Shown here in pieces: positions 17,290-25,766 of a stretch of DNA of 64,000 nt (position 1 is the stretch's first letter; each line of letters starts with the position of its first letter). A program made the position numbers and the translations under genes. The notes beneath the pieces were generated by a model. That model did no database searches and was not told where the DNA came from. It saw nothing but the letters and a program-made list of their open reading frames with translations. The DNA is from an uncultured Shewanella sp. (lineage in GTDB: Bacteria > Pseudomonadota > Gammaproteobacteria > Enterobacterales > Shewanellaceae): positions 62,001 through 126,000 of the forward strand of contig NZ_CANMUW010000014.1 in NCBI RefSeq assembly GCF_947501225.1. Direction: 5' to 3'.

Positions 17290-18627
17290 ATGTCAGATAG
17301 TCAGACAAATATGCAAGGCGAAGCACAATCACTTGAACACTACTGGATGCCGTTTACGGCAAACAGGCAGTTCAAATCGAAACCCAGGTTGCTCGCCGAA
17401 GCTCAAGGCATGTATTACAAAGATACCAAAGGCAGACCCGTACTCGACGGCACGGCAGGACTATGGTGTTGTAATGCGGGTCATGGACGCAAAGCGATCT
17501 CAGAAGCTGTCAGTAAACAGATCCACCAGATGGATTATGCGCCCTCTTTTCAGATGGGACACCCGCTGGCCTTCGAGCTCGCCGAGCGCCTGGCGCAGAT
17601 CAGTCCCGAAGGATTGAATAAGGTGTTCTTCACTAACTCAGGCTCAGAGTCGGTCGACAGCGCGCTGAAGATCGCCATCAACTACCACAGGGCTAACGGT
17701 GAATCGACCCGAACCCGTTTCATCGGTCGTGAGCTGGGTTATCACGGTGTCGGTTTCGGGGGCATATCCGTCGGCGGCATCGGCGGTAACCGTAAGACCT
17801 TCAGTCAACAGCTATTGCCTGGGGTCGATCATCTGCCTCATACGCTGGATATGCAGGATAACGCCTTCAGCCGTGGCATGCCCAAGACCGGCGCCGAAAA
17901 AGCAGACGTTTTAGAGCAGCTGGTCGCACTTCACGGGGCCGAAAATATCGCCGCCGTCATTGTCGAGCCGATGTCGGGATCGGCTGGGGTCATTTTGCCG
18001 CCGGAAGGTTACCTGCAAAGACTCAGAGAGATAACCAGGAAACATGGCATCTTATTGATTTTTGATGAGGTGATCACCGCATTCGGTCGTGTAGGCGATG
18101 CATTTGCCAGCCAGCGCTGGGGCGTCACCCCGGACATGATCACCACAGCCAAGGCGCTCAACAACGGGGCGATCCCTATGGGAGCCGTACTTATCGACGA
18201 CGCCATCTATGATGCCTGCATGCAGGGCCCTGAGGGGATCGAGTTGTTTCATGGTTACACCTATTCCGGCCACCCCGTCGCTGCGGCCGCGGCCATAGCG
18301 ACCCTGGATATCTACCAAAATGAGCAACTTTTCGAACGTAGCCGGGAACTCGAAGGCTATTTCGAGGAGGCCGTTCACAGCCTCAAGGGGCTGCCAAACA
18401 TCATAGATATCCGCAACATAGGATTAGTAGGCGGCATTCAGTTCTCTCCCAGCGAGAAGGGGATAGGAAAGCGGGGCTTTGACATATTCGAACACTGCTT
18501 TGCCAACGGCACCTTAGTCAGGGCAACCGCAGATATCATCGCCATCTCTCCGCCATTGATCGTCGATAAGCAGCAGATAGATCAGATAGTGAACACCCTA
18601 GGCGATGCCATCCGGGCCGTGGATTAA
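17290..18627 (+). CDS. bauA: Omega-amino acid (beta-alanine):pyruvate aminotransferase
   Basis: Class III PLP aminotransferase, 445 residues. Visible are the N-terminal LEHYWMPFTANRQFK segment typical of beta-alanine:pyruvate transaminases, the PLP phosphate region NSGSESVDSALK, Asp259 in LIFDEVITAFGR, and the Schiff-base Lys288 in TTAKALNNGAIPMGAV. With MmsA downstream it would convert beta-alanine to malonate semialdehyde and on to acetyl-CoA, as in the Pseudomonas bau genes. The PuuR-like boxes upstream suggest induction by putrescine. A putrescine or GABA:pyruvate role (SpuC-like) is a real alternative. Confidence 0.8.
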   Translation: MSDSQTNMQGEAQSLEHYWMPFTANRQFKSKPRLLAEAQGMYYKDTKGRPVLDGTAGLWCCNAGHGRKAISEAVSKQIHQMDYAPSFQMGHPLAFELAERLAQISPEGLNKVFFTNSGSESVDSALKIAINYHRANGESTRTRFIGRELGYHGVGFGGISVGGIGGNRKTFSQQLLPGVDHLPHTLDMQDNAFSRGMPKTGAEKADVLEQLVALHGAENIAAVIVEPMSGSAGVILPPEGYLQRLREITRKHGILLIFDEVITAFGRVGDAFASQRWGVTPDMITTAKALNNGAIPMGAVLIDDAIYDACMQGPEGIELFHGYTYSGHPVAAAAAIATLDIYQNEQLFERSRELEGYFEEAVHSLKGLPNIIDIRNIGLVGGIQFSPSEKGIGKRGFDIFEHCFANGTLVRATADIIAISPPLIVDKQQIDQIVNTLGDAIRAVD

Positions 18628-18724
18628 CGACCAGATAAATTGAACACAGATATTTCCGGCCCAGCGCCTGAAATAGACAGTAAATGACTATACCTGCAAC
18701 GCAGGAAATAGAGGATTAAGTAAG

Positions 18725-20215
18725 ATGCAGACGATCACCCATTTCATCAACGGTAGCTATTCAGACACGAGTGAGCGTACGGCTCAGGTATTCGAGCCCG
18801 CCACCGGAGAGCATACGGCAACGGTTTCCCTGGCCAGTGCCGCCGAAGTTGCCGGTGCCATTGAACTGGCTAAATGCGCACATAAGAGCTGGTCTCAGGT
18901 CTCGCCACTAAACCGGGCCAGAATCCTGTTTAAGTTCAAGGCGCTGGTTGAAAACAATATCGATGAGCTTGCCGAACTTATCACCCGTGAGCACGGCAAG
19001 GTATTGGATGATGCCAAGGGCGAGATCATCCGCGGCCTCGAGGTGGTCGAGTTTGCGTGCGGCATTCCACATCTGCTCAAAGGCGAGCACACCGAACAGG
19101 TCGGTAGCGGCGTCGATGCCTGGCATGTCAATCAATCACTCGGTGTCGTAGCCGGTATCGCGCCGTTCAACTTCCCGGTCATGGTTCCCATGTGGATGTT
19201 TCCTATCGCGATTGCCAGTGGTAACACCTTCATCATGAAACCATCGGAGAAAGATCCGAGCTCAGTGATGCGCCTGGCGGAGCTCCTGACTGAAGCCGGC
19301 CTGCCCGACGGCGTATTCAACGTCGTCAATGGTGATAAAGAGGCGGTCGATACCCTGCTGACCCATGATGATATTCAAGCCGTGAGTTTCGTCGGCTCAA
19401 CCCCTATCGCCGAGTACATCTATGAGACCGCATCTAAACATGGCAAACGTGTACAGGCACTGGGCGGCGCGAAAAACCATATGTTACTCATGCCTGATGC
19501 CGATCTCGATCAAGCCGTCGGTGCCTTGATGGGTGCTGCCTATGGTTCTGCCGGTGAGCGCTGCATGGCGATATCTGTGGTACTGGCAGTCGGCAATTCC
19601 GGTGATGCCCTGGTTGAAAAGCTGCTGCCACAGATAAAAGCACTACGCGTGGGTAACGGTATCACCCCGGAGATGGATATGGGGCCTCTGATCTCGGCGC
19701 AGCATCTGGCCAAAGTCACCGACTATATCGAAACCGGCGTAGCCGAAGGCGCTTCCCTGCTCGCCGATGGTCGGCAGTTAACGGTAGCAGATCATGAGCA
19801 GGGATATTTCCTCGGTGGCTGCCTGTTCGATAACGTCACACCCGAGATGACCATCTACAAGGAGGAGATCTTCGGACCGGTACTGGCCATAGTCAGGGTT
19901 AAGGATTACGCCGAGGCGTTGGAGCTCATCAACGAACATGAGTTTGGCAATGGCACCGCCATCTTTACCCAAAGCGGTGAAGCGGCGAGACATTTCTGCC
20001 ATCACGTTCAGGTAGGCATGGTCGGCGTGAACGTGCCAATCCCTGTGCCTATGGCCTTCCATAGCTTCGGTGGCTGGAAGCGCTCCTTGTTTGGGCCGCT
20101 ACATATGCATGGACCAGATGGCGTTCGTTTCTATACCAAACGTAAAGCCATTACCGCCCGTTGGCCTAAGCCACAGCATGCCCGGGCTGAATTTGTCATG
20201 CCGACGATGAAATAA
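18725..20215 (+). CDS. mmsA: (Methyl)malonate-semialdehyde dehydrogenase, CoA-acylating
   Basis: ALDH-superfamily enzyme, 496 residues. The catalytic Cys280 sits in YGSAGERCMAISV, the signature of CoA-acylating methylmalonate-semialdehyde dehydrogenases. The usual ALDH base Glu is replaced in ALGGAKNHMLLMPDAD, also a mark of this subfamily. It makes acetyl-CoA or propionyl-CoA from malonate or methylmalonate semialdehyde, consuming the aminotransferase product. AGAGGA precedes the start, 97 bases after the upstream gene; same operon likely. Valine degradation is the other usual role, but no other valine genes are here. Confidence 0.87.
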   Translation: MQTITHFINGSYSDTSERTAQVFEPATGEHTATVSLASAAEVAGAIELAKCAHKSWSQVSPLNRARILFKFKALVENNIDELAELITREHGKVLDDAKGEIIRGLEVVEFACGIPHLLKGEHTEQVGSGVDAWHVNQSLGVVAGIAPFNFPVMVPMWMFPIAIASGNTFIMKPSEKDPSSVMRLAELLTEAGLPDGVFNVVNGDKEAVDTLLTHDDIQAVSFVGSTPIAEYIYETASKHGKRVQALGGAKNHMLLMPDADLDQAVGALMGAAYGSAGERCMAISVVLAVGNSGDALVEKLLPQIKALRVGNGITPEMDMGPLISAQHLAKVTDYIETGVAEGASLLADGRQLTVADHEQGYFLGGCLFDNVTPEMTIYKEEIFGPVLAIVRVKDYAEALELINEHEFGNGTAIFTQSGEAARHFCHHVQVGMVGVNVPIPVPMAFHSFGGWKRSLFGPLHMHGPDGVRFYTKRKAITARWPKPQHARAEFVMPTMK

Positions 20216-20288
20216 ATCACAAGGGCGCAGCCGAGTCTGCGCCTTTGCAATTAACAGTAAAGATGCACTCAGATGGAGGTGGCAAGCC

Positions 20289-20651
20289 TTGAATATTGAC
20301 TCAATCATTAACTTTTCTAACAGTCAGGCTGATGTCGAGCACTACAGGCCGGAGCAGGAGAAGATCTTATCCGGCGAGCCATTGCAACGAATTGAAAATC
20401 ACTACTCCAGCCCCTGCAAGCAGTTCGATGCAGGTATATGGAGTGGTGATAAGGGGGCCTGGAAGGTCGGCTATACCGAACATGAGTACTGCGAGATCCT
20501 CGACGGTTCCAGCATCATCACAGATAGCCGGGGCCAATCGATGCATGTTAACCGAGGCGATAAGTTTGTGATCCCCGCAGGGTTTGAAGGCACATGGGAG
20601 GTGCTCGACACCTGTAAGAAGATCTATGTGGTCTTCCAGCAGAAAGAGTGA
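20289..20651 (+). CDS. Cupin-domain protein (DUF861/Cupin_3-like)
   Basis: A 120-residue single cupin. The beta-barrel motifs are seen as YTEHEYCEILDGSSIIT, then VNRGDKFVIPAGFEGTWEV. Metal-binding histidines of classic cupins are largely missing, as is common in the Cupin_3 group. The start is TTG 20289, supported by GGAGG nine bases upstream and no in-frame ATG nearby. It follows mmsA by 73 bases and is probably co-transcribed. Small cupins accompany omega-amino-acid catabolic operons elsewhere; the biochemical role is unknown. Confidence 0.8.
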   Translation: MNIDSIINFSNSQADVEHYRPEQEKILSGEPLQRIENHYSSPCKQFDAGIWSGDKGAWKVGYTEHEYCEILDGSSIITDSRGQSMHVNRGDKFVIPAGFEGTWEVLDTCKKIYVVFQQKE

Positions 20652-20799
20652 GAAGTCTAAAAATTTGAAGTAGAACAAGATTGAAACTGATGTTTCATAA
20701 TCGACACCATGAGGTACAGCAACTCAGCTGCTGTTTGGTACACATGAAATGGACTTATCAAAGTCATTTATGTCAATAAAGTAAAATGGAGAAACTACC

Positions 20800-21519
20800 G
20801 TGTATAAAAAATTCAATAAAAAACGGATTGCCCAGGTTACCGGCCTAACATTGGCTGCAGCGCTAATCTCACCTATGGTATCGGCAGAAGTATCGGGTGA
20901 AATCGGGGTCACCAGTGACTACCGTTTTCGCGGGGTATCACAGACGGCAGGTGATTTTGCCATTCAGGGCGGCATCGACTACAGCGCCGAAAATGGCTTC
21001 TTCGTCGGAGCCTGGGCGAGTAATGTTGATGATGAAAGCTATGATGCCGACGTTGAGATAGATATCTATGCCGGTTATTGGGGAGCTATCGGGGAAGATG
21101 AGGAGTTCGAATACGACGTCACCCTGACCTACTACACCTATCCGGGCCAGGATGAGAGCAGTAAATATTTAGAGGCCAATGTCGGCTTCTATTATGCGGG
21201 CTTCCACCTTGCACAGTGGTATACCAACGATTATGCCAACGCAGATGTAGATCTTCACTACACAGAGCTCAACTACTCCTATGAGTTTATCGAAAACTGG
21301 AGTATCGATGCTCATGTAGGTTATAGCTATGGCGATGGTGCCGACCTTGATTGGGGCGAAGATTATATGGATTACTCCATCGGTGTCTCGACGGAGCTTG
21401 CCGGGGTAGGCTTGTCGTTGGCTTGGTTAGATACCAACCTCAGCGACGATAACATGATTGATGATGGTCCCTGGAAGAATGAAGGTACGGTATTAGCCAC
21501 CGCAAGTTACGCATTCTAA
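20800..21519 (+). CDS. TorF-family putative outer-membrane porin
   Basis: A 239-residue secreted beta-barrel. The Sec signal ends near SPMVSA-EVSG, followed by the family's opening GEIGVTSDYRFRGVSQT and regular alternation of aromatic and polar residues (YDVTLTYYTYPG, LHYTELNYSYEF). It ends in ATASYAF, with the terminal Phe that marks outer-membrane barrels. The start is GTG 20800 with GGAG eight bases upstream. Acidic residues are abundant in the loops. No substrate is known for the family. It is monocistronic with its own terminator. Confidence 0.87.
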   Translation: MYKKFNKKRIAQVTGLTLAAALISPMVSAEVSGEIGVTSDYRFRGVSQTAGDFAIQGGIDYSAENGFFVGAWASNVDDESYDADVEIDIYAGYWGAIGEDEEFEYDVTLTYYTYPGQDESSKYLEANVGFYYAGFHLAQWYTNDYANADVDLHYTELNYSYEFIENWSIDAHVGYSYGDGADLDWGEDYMDYSIGVSTELAGVGLSLAWLDTNLSDDNMIDDGPWKNEGTVLATASYAF

Positions 21520-21542
21520 TAAGCTTAATCTCCCTGAGTTAT

Positions 21543-21571
21543 AAAAAAACCGCCTGATGGCGGTTTTTTTA
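21543..21571. terminator. Bidirectional terminator after the TorF-like gene
   Basis: Symmetrical hairpin ACCGCC/GGCGGT with a TGAT loop, seven A before and seven T after. It can serve both the porin gene and the converging small gene at 21588. Confidence 0.9.
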
Positions 21572-21587
21572 AACCTCAAATATATCA

Positions 21588-21770
21588 CTACTTCAGATCA
21601 TCGATTCGCGGTATTTCTCCGCGTATGACCTGCTGCTCCAGCCGTCGCCAGCTAAGACCTAGATCGGTATGGTTCTCACGACGTTCCGGGAAGGTTTTTG
21701 AGAGGCTTTCAACCAGCTCTGCCTGTCTGTGACATAGTTGAGCCCACTGCTCAGCATTAGATAGGTGCAT
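21588..21770 (-). CDS. Small hypothetical protein
   Basis: A 60-residue soluble, charged protein with no recognised family (MHLSNAEQWAQLCHRQAELV at the N-terminus, IPRIDDLK at the end). It is probably helical, with a polar/apolar pattern over residues 1-40. ATG 21770 has AAGGA seven bases upstream and is favoured over an earlier start at 21806. It is convergent with the porin gene. The supported ribosome site is the main reason to list it. Confidence 0.5.
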   Translation of the reverse strand: MHLSNAEQWAQLCHRQAELVESLSKTFPERRENHTDLGLSWRRLEQQVIRGEIPRIDDLK

Positions 21771-21855
21771 AGCGTTATCCTTAACTCTGATGAGTAAAAC
21801 AAACAATCCTTATCTGCTACTAAGTCTAACAGAAACTCGCTCAAATGTGATCAAA

Positions 21856-22168
21856 TACCAACCAGTATGAGAAAGTGATCTACTCAGAGTGATTTTTGGC
21901 AAACTAATTCAAGGCGAATGGATGAGAGAATGGTTGCTCCCTTGTGAAGTCATTCAACGCAAAAGTAGACAGCCCAAAAAACTCCTGAAAGGCGAGTTTT
22001 AGCGCATCCGATGCTACGTTAACGCGCTTAAACGTAGAATAACTATGCTTTTCACTCGTTGCGAGCAACATGGATGTTGTGAATGCCATTTATGCAGGAG
22101 CAATTAATGGCCTTGCCTCAGAAGCGCTAAATTATCGCTGAGCGATCACATCTTTATATTGATTGGTA
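21856..22168 (-). mobile_element. MITE-like element, copy 1
   Basis: 313 bases bounded by inverted ends: CCAACCAGTAT and, on the other strand, CCAATCAATAT, each followed by a GTGATC or GTGATCGCTCAG type sub-terminal. Each end is next to TA, as for IS630/Tc1-type target duplications. The interior is about 80% like the element at 52771-53033, which lies in opposite orientation and lacks about 50 bases near 22065-22115. No transposase is encoded; a 61-codon frame inside may be a relic. Confidence 0.78.
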
Positions 22169-22234
22169 TTATCTACTACCAAAACAGTAGCGGCAGGAGT
22201 ATCTTTAAGAAAATGAGCCTAAAAGGATGACTAG

Positions 22235-22579
22235 ATGACGCCTACCGTATTGAAGATTATTTTTATCGCTGTCGGGCTTTTTCTCGCCTACAAACTGATA
22301 TTCAGCGGCAAGAAGGGACTCACAATTTTTGAGATGCATTTTAAGGATGGCAGATTAGCCTCTCATAAGGGAAAGATCCCGGAAAAGTTTCAAAGAGAGT
22401 GCCGGGCCATCGCTAAGGCTGAAAAGCTGACCTGCTCAGTCAGATGTGAAAAAGCCGGCACAGTCAGGCTTCATGTATCGGCCAATGTCAGTGACGCTAT
22501 CACTCAAAGGATCCGCAACCAATTTCCGTTCGAGTATTACGATAAGAAGCAGATCGACAACAGCCGTCAGGCGGGTTAA
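22235..22579 (+). CDS. DUF3634-family membrane-anchored protein
   Basis: A 114-residue protein with one N-terminal membrane segment (residues 5-22, LKIIFIAVGLFLAYKLIF) and a basic cytoplasmic domain. The domain opens with GLTIFEMHFKDGRLASHKGKIP and holds FQRECRAIAKAEKL and ITQRIRNQFPFEYY. This pattern is the DUF3634 family of marine gammaproteobacteria, whose function is unknown. AAGG lies eight bases before the ATG. It stands alone, directly after the MITE. Confidence 0.78.
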   Translation: MTPTVLKIIFIAVGLFLAYKLIFSGKKGLTIFEMHFKDGRLASHKGKIPEKFQRECRAIAKAEKLTCSVRCEKAGTVRLHVSANVSDAITQRIRNQFPFEYYDKKQIDNSRQAG

Positions 22580-22641
22580 ACGCTGATAAGAGACGAGATC
22601 CTAGGGCCCTGTTCCTAGGAAAAGCTGCTAATAGCGCCTCT

Positions 22642-22836
22642 CTACTTTCTCTCCAGCCTGCCATCCTGTCTGGCTTCATCTATGATGCGTTCATTGTTGT
22701 CCGCCATCGGGTCTGCCCTGGAATCGACGACCCCTTCATCGGCCTCAGGTTCAATGTTGATATCTATAGGGGCAAACTCCAGGGTTGAGCAAGCCGATAT
22801 ACTCATCAATGCAAGAACCAATAATCCCTTTTTCAT
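22642..22836 (-). CDS. Small lipoprotein, co-transcribed with the DUF368 gene
   Basis: A 64-residue lipoprotein: MKKGLLVLALMSISAC with a lipobox (ISAC) at Cys16, followed by a short, very acidic mature part (IDINIEPEADEGVVDSRAD). No known family was recognised. Residue +2 after Cys is Ser, so outer-membrane sorting is expected. It starts 6 bases after the DUF368 stop, so the two are translated together and may act together in the envelope. Confidence 0.72.
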   Translation of the reverse strand: MKKGLLVLALMSISACSTLEFAPIDINIEPEADEGVVDSRADPMADNNERIIDEARQDGRLERK

Positions 22837-22842
22837 ATGCGT

Positions 22843-23775
22843 TTAATCCTCGCGCCCTATGCCACTACGCTCTGCAAACTGCTCAAGCCCCCATACTAAT
22901 AAGATCCCACACACGAGTGCGCCAACGGCCCAGGCAATATGTGCAGGTTGTCCCGTTAACTGTTCAAACTGCATGGGGGAAAGGTTCTGCTCCAGCAGGG
23001 GGACCTGTTCCCCCTTGGAGTTACTGCGCCAGGTCAGTACCTCCTTCCATGGCCAGATCTTACCCAGGGTCCCCAACATCAGGCCGGTCAGGAAAATAAG
23101 TGTCGCATCGTGATACTTTCTCAGCAGTGCCGACAACAGGTGACTGAAAGTGAGCAAGCCTGCAACACACCCCGATGCAAAGATGGCCAGGATCACCAGA
23201 TCCAGGCTTTTCACGGCCCCCAACACCGAGGTATAGAGGCCTAAGAGTAACAGGATAAAACTACCGGAGATCCCCGGCAGCAGCATGGCGCAGATAGCTA
23301 TGCTTCCCCCGATAAACACATTCAGATAGGTCATCTCCATCGAGATAGGGTTCAGCATAGTTATGCCCCAGGCAAAGAAGACGCCTGCAGCAAAGATCAT
23401 GAGTCTCAAAACAGAAAAGCGCTTAACCTGCTTGAGCATGTGTACAACGGATATCACAATCAATCCAAAGAAGAAGGACCAGACCGGAATGGGATAGGTA
23501 GCCAACAGGTAGGTGATCAACTTAGCCAGGGTCAAGATGCTGGTTAAGATGCCACCGAATACACAGACCAGAAAAGGGCCGTTGATATGCATGAAGGCAC
23601 CTTTGAGCCCCTGCTCCTTAACCACCTTGATCAAGGTCGGGTTGATACGGCGAATACTCTCGAGCAGGGTATCTAAAATACCTGTGATAAACGCAATCGT
23701 TCCGCCGGATACGCCGGGAACCACATCGGCGGCGCCCATCGCCATCCCTTTCAGATAAACAAGCAGGTATTTCAA
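22843..23775 (-). CDS. popT: DUF368 membrane protein, undecaprenyl-phosphate transporter (PopT-like)
   Basis: Polytopic inner-membrane protein, 310 residues, with about nine hydrophobic segments. The family hallmark is at the N-terminus (KGMAMGAADVVPGVSGGTIAFITG), repeated in inverted-repeat form as MLLPGISGSFILLLLGLY near residue 165. DUF368 proteins (PopT in Vibrio cholerae) recycle undecaprenyl phosphate to the cytoplasmic face for peptidoglycan and O-antigen synthesis; this is published for relatives and inferred here. It heads a two-gene unit with a small lipoprotein. Confidence 0.85.
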   Translation of the reverse strand: MKYLLVYLKGMAMGAADVVPGVSGGTIAFITGILDTLLESIRRINPTLIKVVKEQGLKGAFMHINGPFLVCVFGGILTSILTLAKLITYLLATYPIPVWSFFFGLIVISVVHMLKQVKRFSVLRLMIFAAGVFFAWGITMLNPISMEMTYLNVFIGGSIAICAMLLPGISGSFILLLLGLYTSVLGAVKSLDLVILAIFASGCVAGLLTFSHLLSALLRKYHDATLIFLTGLMLGTLGKIWPWKEVLTWRSNSKGEQVPLLEQNLSPMQFEQLTGQPAHIAWAVGALVCGILLVWGLEQFAERSGIGRED

Positions 23776-23985
23776 TTTCTGTCCTTAATGTAAATTCGGC
23801 TAAATCTGTATTCAGCTAAGCAGGAGGATTATACGTACCAAAGTGAGACAAGTGAAAATGAAGTTTGTTTCATCATCGAAAAATTCCCGCCTTTAAAACA
23901 CTATTGTTAATCATTTGTTATTCACCTGTTTTTCATTTAGTCTAAACTCATCCGACCAGAATAACTATAACTCAGGAAGATACCC

Positions 23986-24471
23986 ATGGCGCAGCAGAAA
24001 CCAACCAAAGTGATGAAGCTTTACAATCGAGTCACCCGCCTACCCTATGGCAATAAGATCTTCTCCCTCATGGTATCTCGTATGGCGCCTTACTTTGGCA
24101 GCATAAGACCCTTGATCACCGAGCTCAGACCCCACTATTGCGAGTGTTTAATCAAGAAGAGACGCGCCGTGCATAACCATATCAAGACTGTTCATGTGAT
24201 CGCCATCTGTAACGGACTCGAGATGGCCATGGGGGTCATGGCGGAGGCTTCGATTCCCGGTCACCTCAGATGGATCCCCAAGGGGATGAGCCTGGATTAT
24301 ACCGCCAAGGCGGGCAGCGATATTCGCTGCGTGGCAGAAGTAAAACCCGAGCAATGGGTTGAGGGCGATCTGCTGGTCCCTGTGACCGCCTATGATGACA
24401 ATGATATCGTGGTCGTAAAGGGCCATATCAAGCTATGGATCTCGGCTAAGCCCCCCAAGCAAAATGCTTAA
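23986..24471 (+). CDS. DUF4442-family hotdog-fold protein
   Basis: A 161-residue hotdog-fold protein. VHVIAICNGLEMAMGVMAEASIP forms the central helix with the Asn-Gly-Leu-Glu motif of DUF4442 thioesterase-like proteins. The flanking strands RPHYCECLIKKRRAVHNHIKT and SDIRCVAEVKPEQWVEGDLLVPVTAYD fit the fold. Acyl-thioester hydrolysis or binding is likely, with substrate unknown. It is transcribed alone, divergent from the DUF368 gene and convergent with the marR gene 10 bases away. Confidence 0.78.
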   Translation: MAQQKPTKVMKLYNRVTRLPYGNKIFSLMVSRMAPYFGSIRPLITELRPHYCECLIKKRRAVHNHIKTVHVIAICNGLEMAMGVMAEASIPGHLRWIPKGMSLDYTAKAGSDIRCVAEVKPEQWVEGDLLVPVTAYDDNDIVVVKGHIKLWISAKPPKQNA

Positions 24472-24481
24472 CAGCTGGTAA

Positions 24482-24913
24482 TCAGCTCTTTTCAAAGTGA
24501 GACACAAGCTTAGCGACGACCTTCAGCGTTGTCGCCAGCTCCTGCTCGGTGATCCCTTCGAGCGCCGCTTCGCTCCAGGGCGGAAGTAGTTCGCTCAATT
24601 GGTCAAATAACTCTCTCCCCTTTTCGGTGCGCTGTATCAGTTTTGCCGTCTTATGCCCCGGGTTATCCTCGAACGATACAATGGCCAACTTTTCCAGCTC
24701 GTTGGCGATGCGCTGAACACTCTGCCTTGTCTGCCCCATGGTTCTCGCAATTTGTGATACCGTTTGCGGTGCATGCTCAATTGCCCCCAACACCTTCCAG
24801 CGAGCACTGGTTAGCCCCAATGGTTGGCTCAAGCTATCCCCTTCGGTGATCAATAATCCGTTCAGCCTGAATACACTCAGTACCAGTTGGGTGAAGCCTT
24901 CATGTTCTGTCAT
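24482..24913 (-). CDS. MarR-family transcriptional regulator
   Basis: A 143-residue winged-helix repressor. The recognition helix region TVSQIARTMGQTRQSVQRIANELE and the wing FEDNPGHKTAKLIQRTEKG are typical of MarR proteins. ATG 24913 is preceded by AGGA at six bases, so the longer frame to 24952 is not needed. Three identical-type palindromes lie 75-147 bases upstream, between it and the divergent membrane-protein gene, strongly suggesting autoregulation and control of that gene. The ligand is unknown. Confidence 0.85.
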   Translation of the reverse strand: MTEHEGFTQLVLSVFRLNGLLITEGDSLSQPLGLTSARWKVLGAIEHAPQTVSQIARTMGQTRQSVQRIANELEKLAIVSFEDNPGHKTAKLIQRTEKGRELFDQLSELLPPWSEAALEGITEQELATTLKVVAKLVSHFEKS

Positions 24914-24987
24914 TTCAAATCCTAAATTTCGGCGTATTAACTCTCTCGCCATTTACTCACACCATCATAGGCTCAACATTAATCAAA

Positions 24988-25060
24988 TGACAACACGCTG
25001 TCAAACTTGACAACCTGCTGTCATAAATGCAAGATAGGTAAAAATGACAACACACTGTCA
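24988..25060. promoter_or_regulatory. Three MarR-type operator palindromes
   Basis: TGACAACACGCTGTCA (24988-25003), TGACAACCTGCTGTCA (25008-25023) and TGACAACACACTGTCA (25045-25060) share TGACAAC-n-n-n-CTGTCA. Starts are 20 and 37 bases apart, near 2 and 3.5 helical turns. They fill the marR/membrane-gene divergent region. The repeats are seen directly; binding by the adjacent MarR is inferred. Confidence 0.78.
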
Positions 25061-25125
25061 AAAATAATTACAGATATGAGTCAAACATCACTATCAACAG
25101 ACGATCCAGATCCACGGAGCTCACC

Positions 25126-25572
25126 ATGAAAACGAAACTACATCTGATTGCCGCCATCACGGCCACACTCTCTATCGCTACCTTCTTTGGCTTCAGCCTG
25201 CTAGCTGAGCTGTTTGGTACGCACGCCTTTATCGCTCAGGTCAAGAGCAGCATCGTTTTCCCGGGACTGTTTATCTTGATTCCCGCCATGGCCATCACCG
25301 GGATCACCGGCAACCTGCTGGCAGAGGGAGGCAGAAGTAAGGTGATTAAACAGAAGCTAATGAGAACTAAGTTAGCCACAGCTAACGGTGTCTTAGTGCT
25401 GCTTCCTGCTGCAATAGTTCTGGATCGTTGGGCACAGGCCGGTCAGTTCGAGCTCCCATTTTACCTTCTGCAGGGACTTGAGTTGATTGCAGGTGCGACA
25501 AACCTCTACCTGTTAACAAAGAATGCAACATCGGGCAGACGCTTAACGGCAAACCGGAAGCGCTATATTTAA
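25126..25572 (+). CDS. Hypothetical four-helix membrane protein, MarR target
   Basis: A 148-residue inner-membrane protein with four hydrophobic segments (about residues 7-28, 40-65, 85-101, 112-131) and no recognised family. A basic loop (GGRSKVIKQKLMRTKL) lies between segments 2 and 3, so both termini are probably cytoplasmic. It is divergent from the MarR gene across three operators, which suggests it is the regulated function, perhaps a small-molecule or stress-related membrane protein. No catalytic motif was seen. Confidence 0.7.
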   Translation: MKTKLHLIAAITATLSIATFFGFSLLAELFGTHAFIAQVKSSIVFPGLFILIPAMAITGITGNLLAEGGRSKVIKQKLMRTKLATANGVLVLLPAAIVLDRWAQAGQFELPFYLLQGLELIAGATNLYLLTKNATSGRRLTANRKRYI

Positions 25573-25766
25573 GAGGCTGTAGACATGGAAAAAACTGCTC
25601 AGACACCCAGCTGTTAAACCAATCAGGTCTAAACACCTTGCCCGAAGTCGCGTCCTCTTTGTATCCGTTTGTATCAAACGAGACAGAACGGCTACAATTT
25701 GCCAAGGAAGTTAACACTCTTATTACATTAAGGTGGTAACTCTTCATTCGGTAAAGGGGATCCACC

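Noticed and set aside
20220..20247. GGGCGCAG/CTGCGCC hairpin between mmsA and the cupin gene
   Set aside because: No proper T-run; the cupin gene is probably read through from mmsA, so not called a terminator.
21904..22089. 61-codon frame inside MITE copy 1
   Set aside because: Part of it is readable in the other copy, but that copy lacks the N-terminal third; probably conserved as DNA of the element, at most a transposase relic.
22600..22625. TCCTAGG/CCTAGGA inverted repeat after the DUF3634 gene
   Set aside because: Could be a terminator, but the stem is short and the T-run on either strand is weak.
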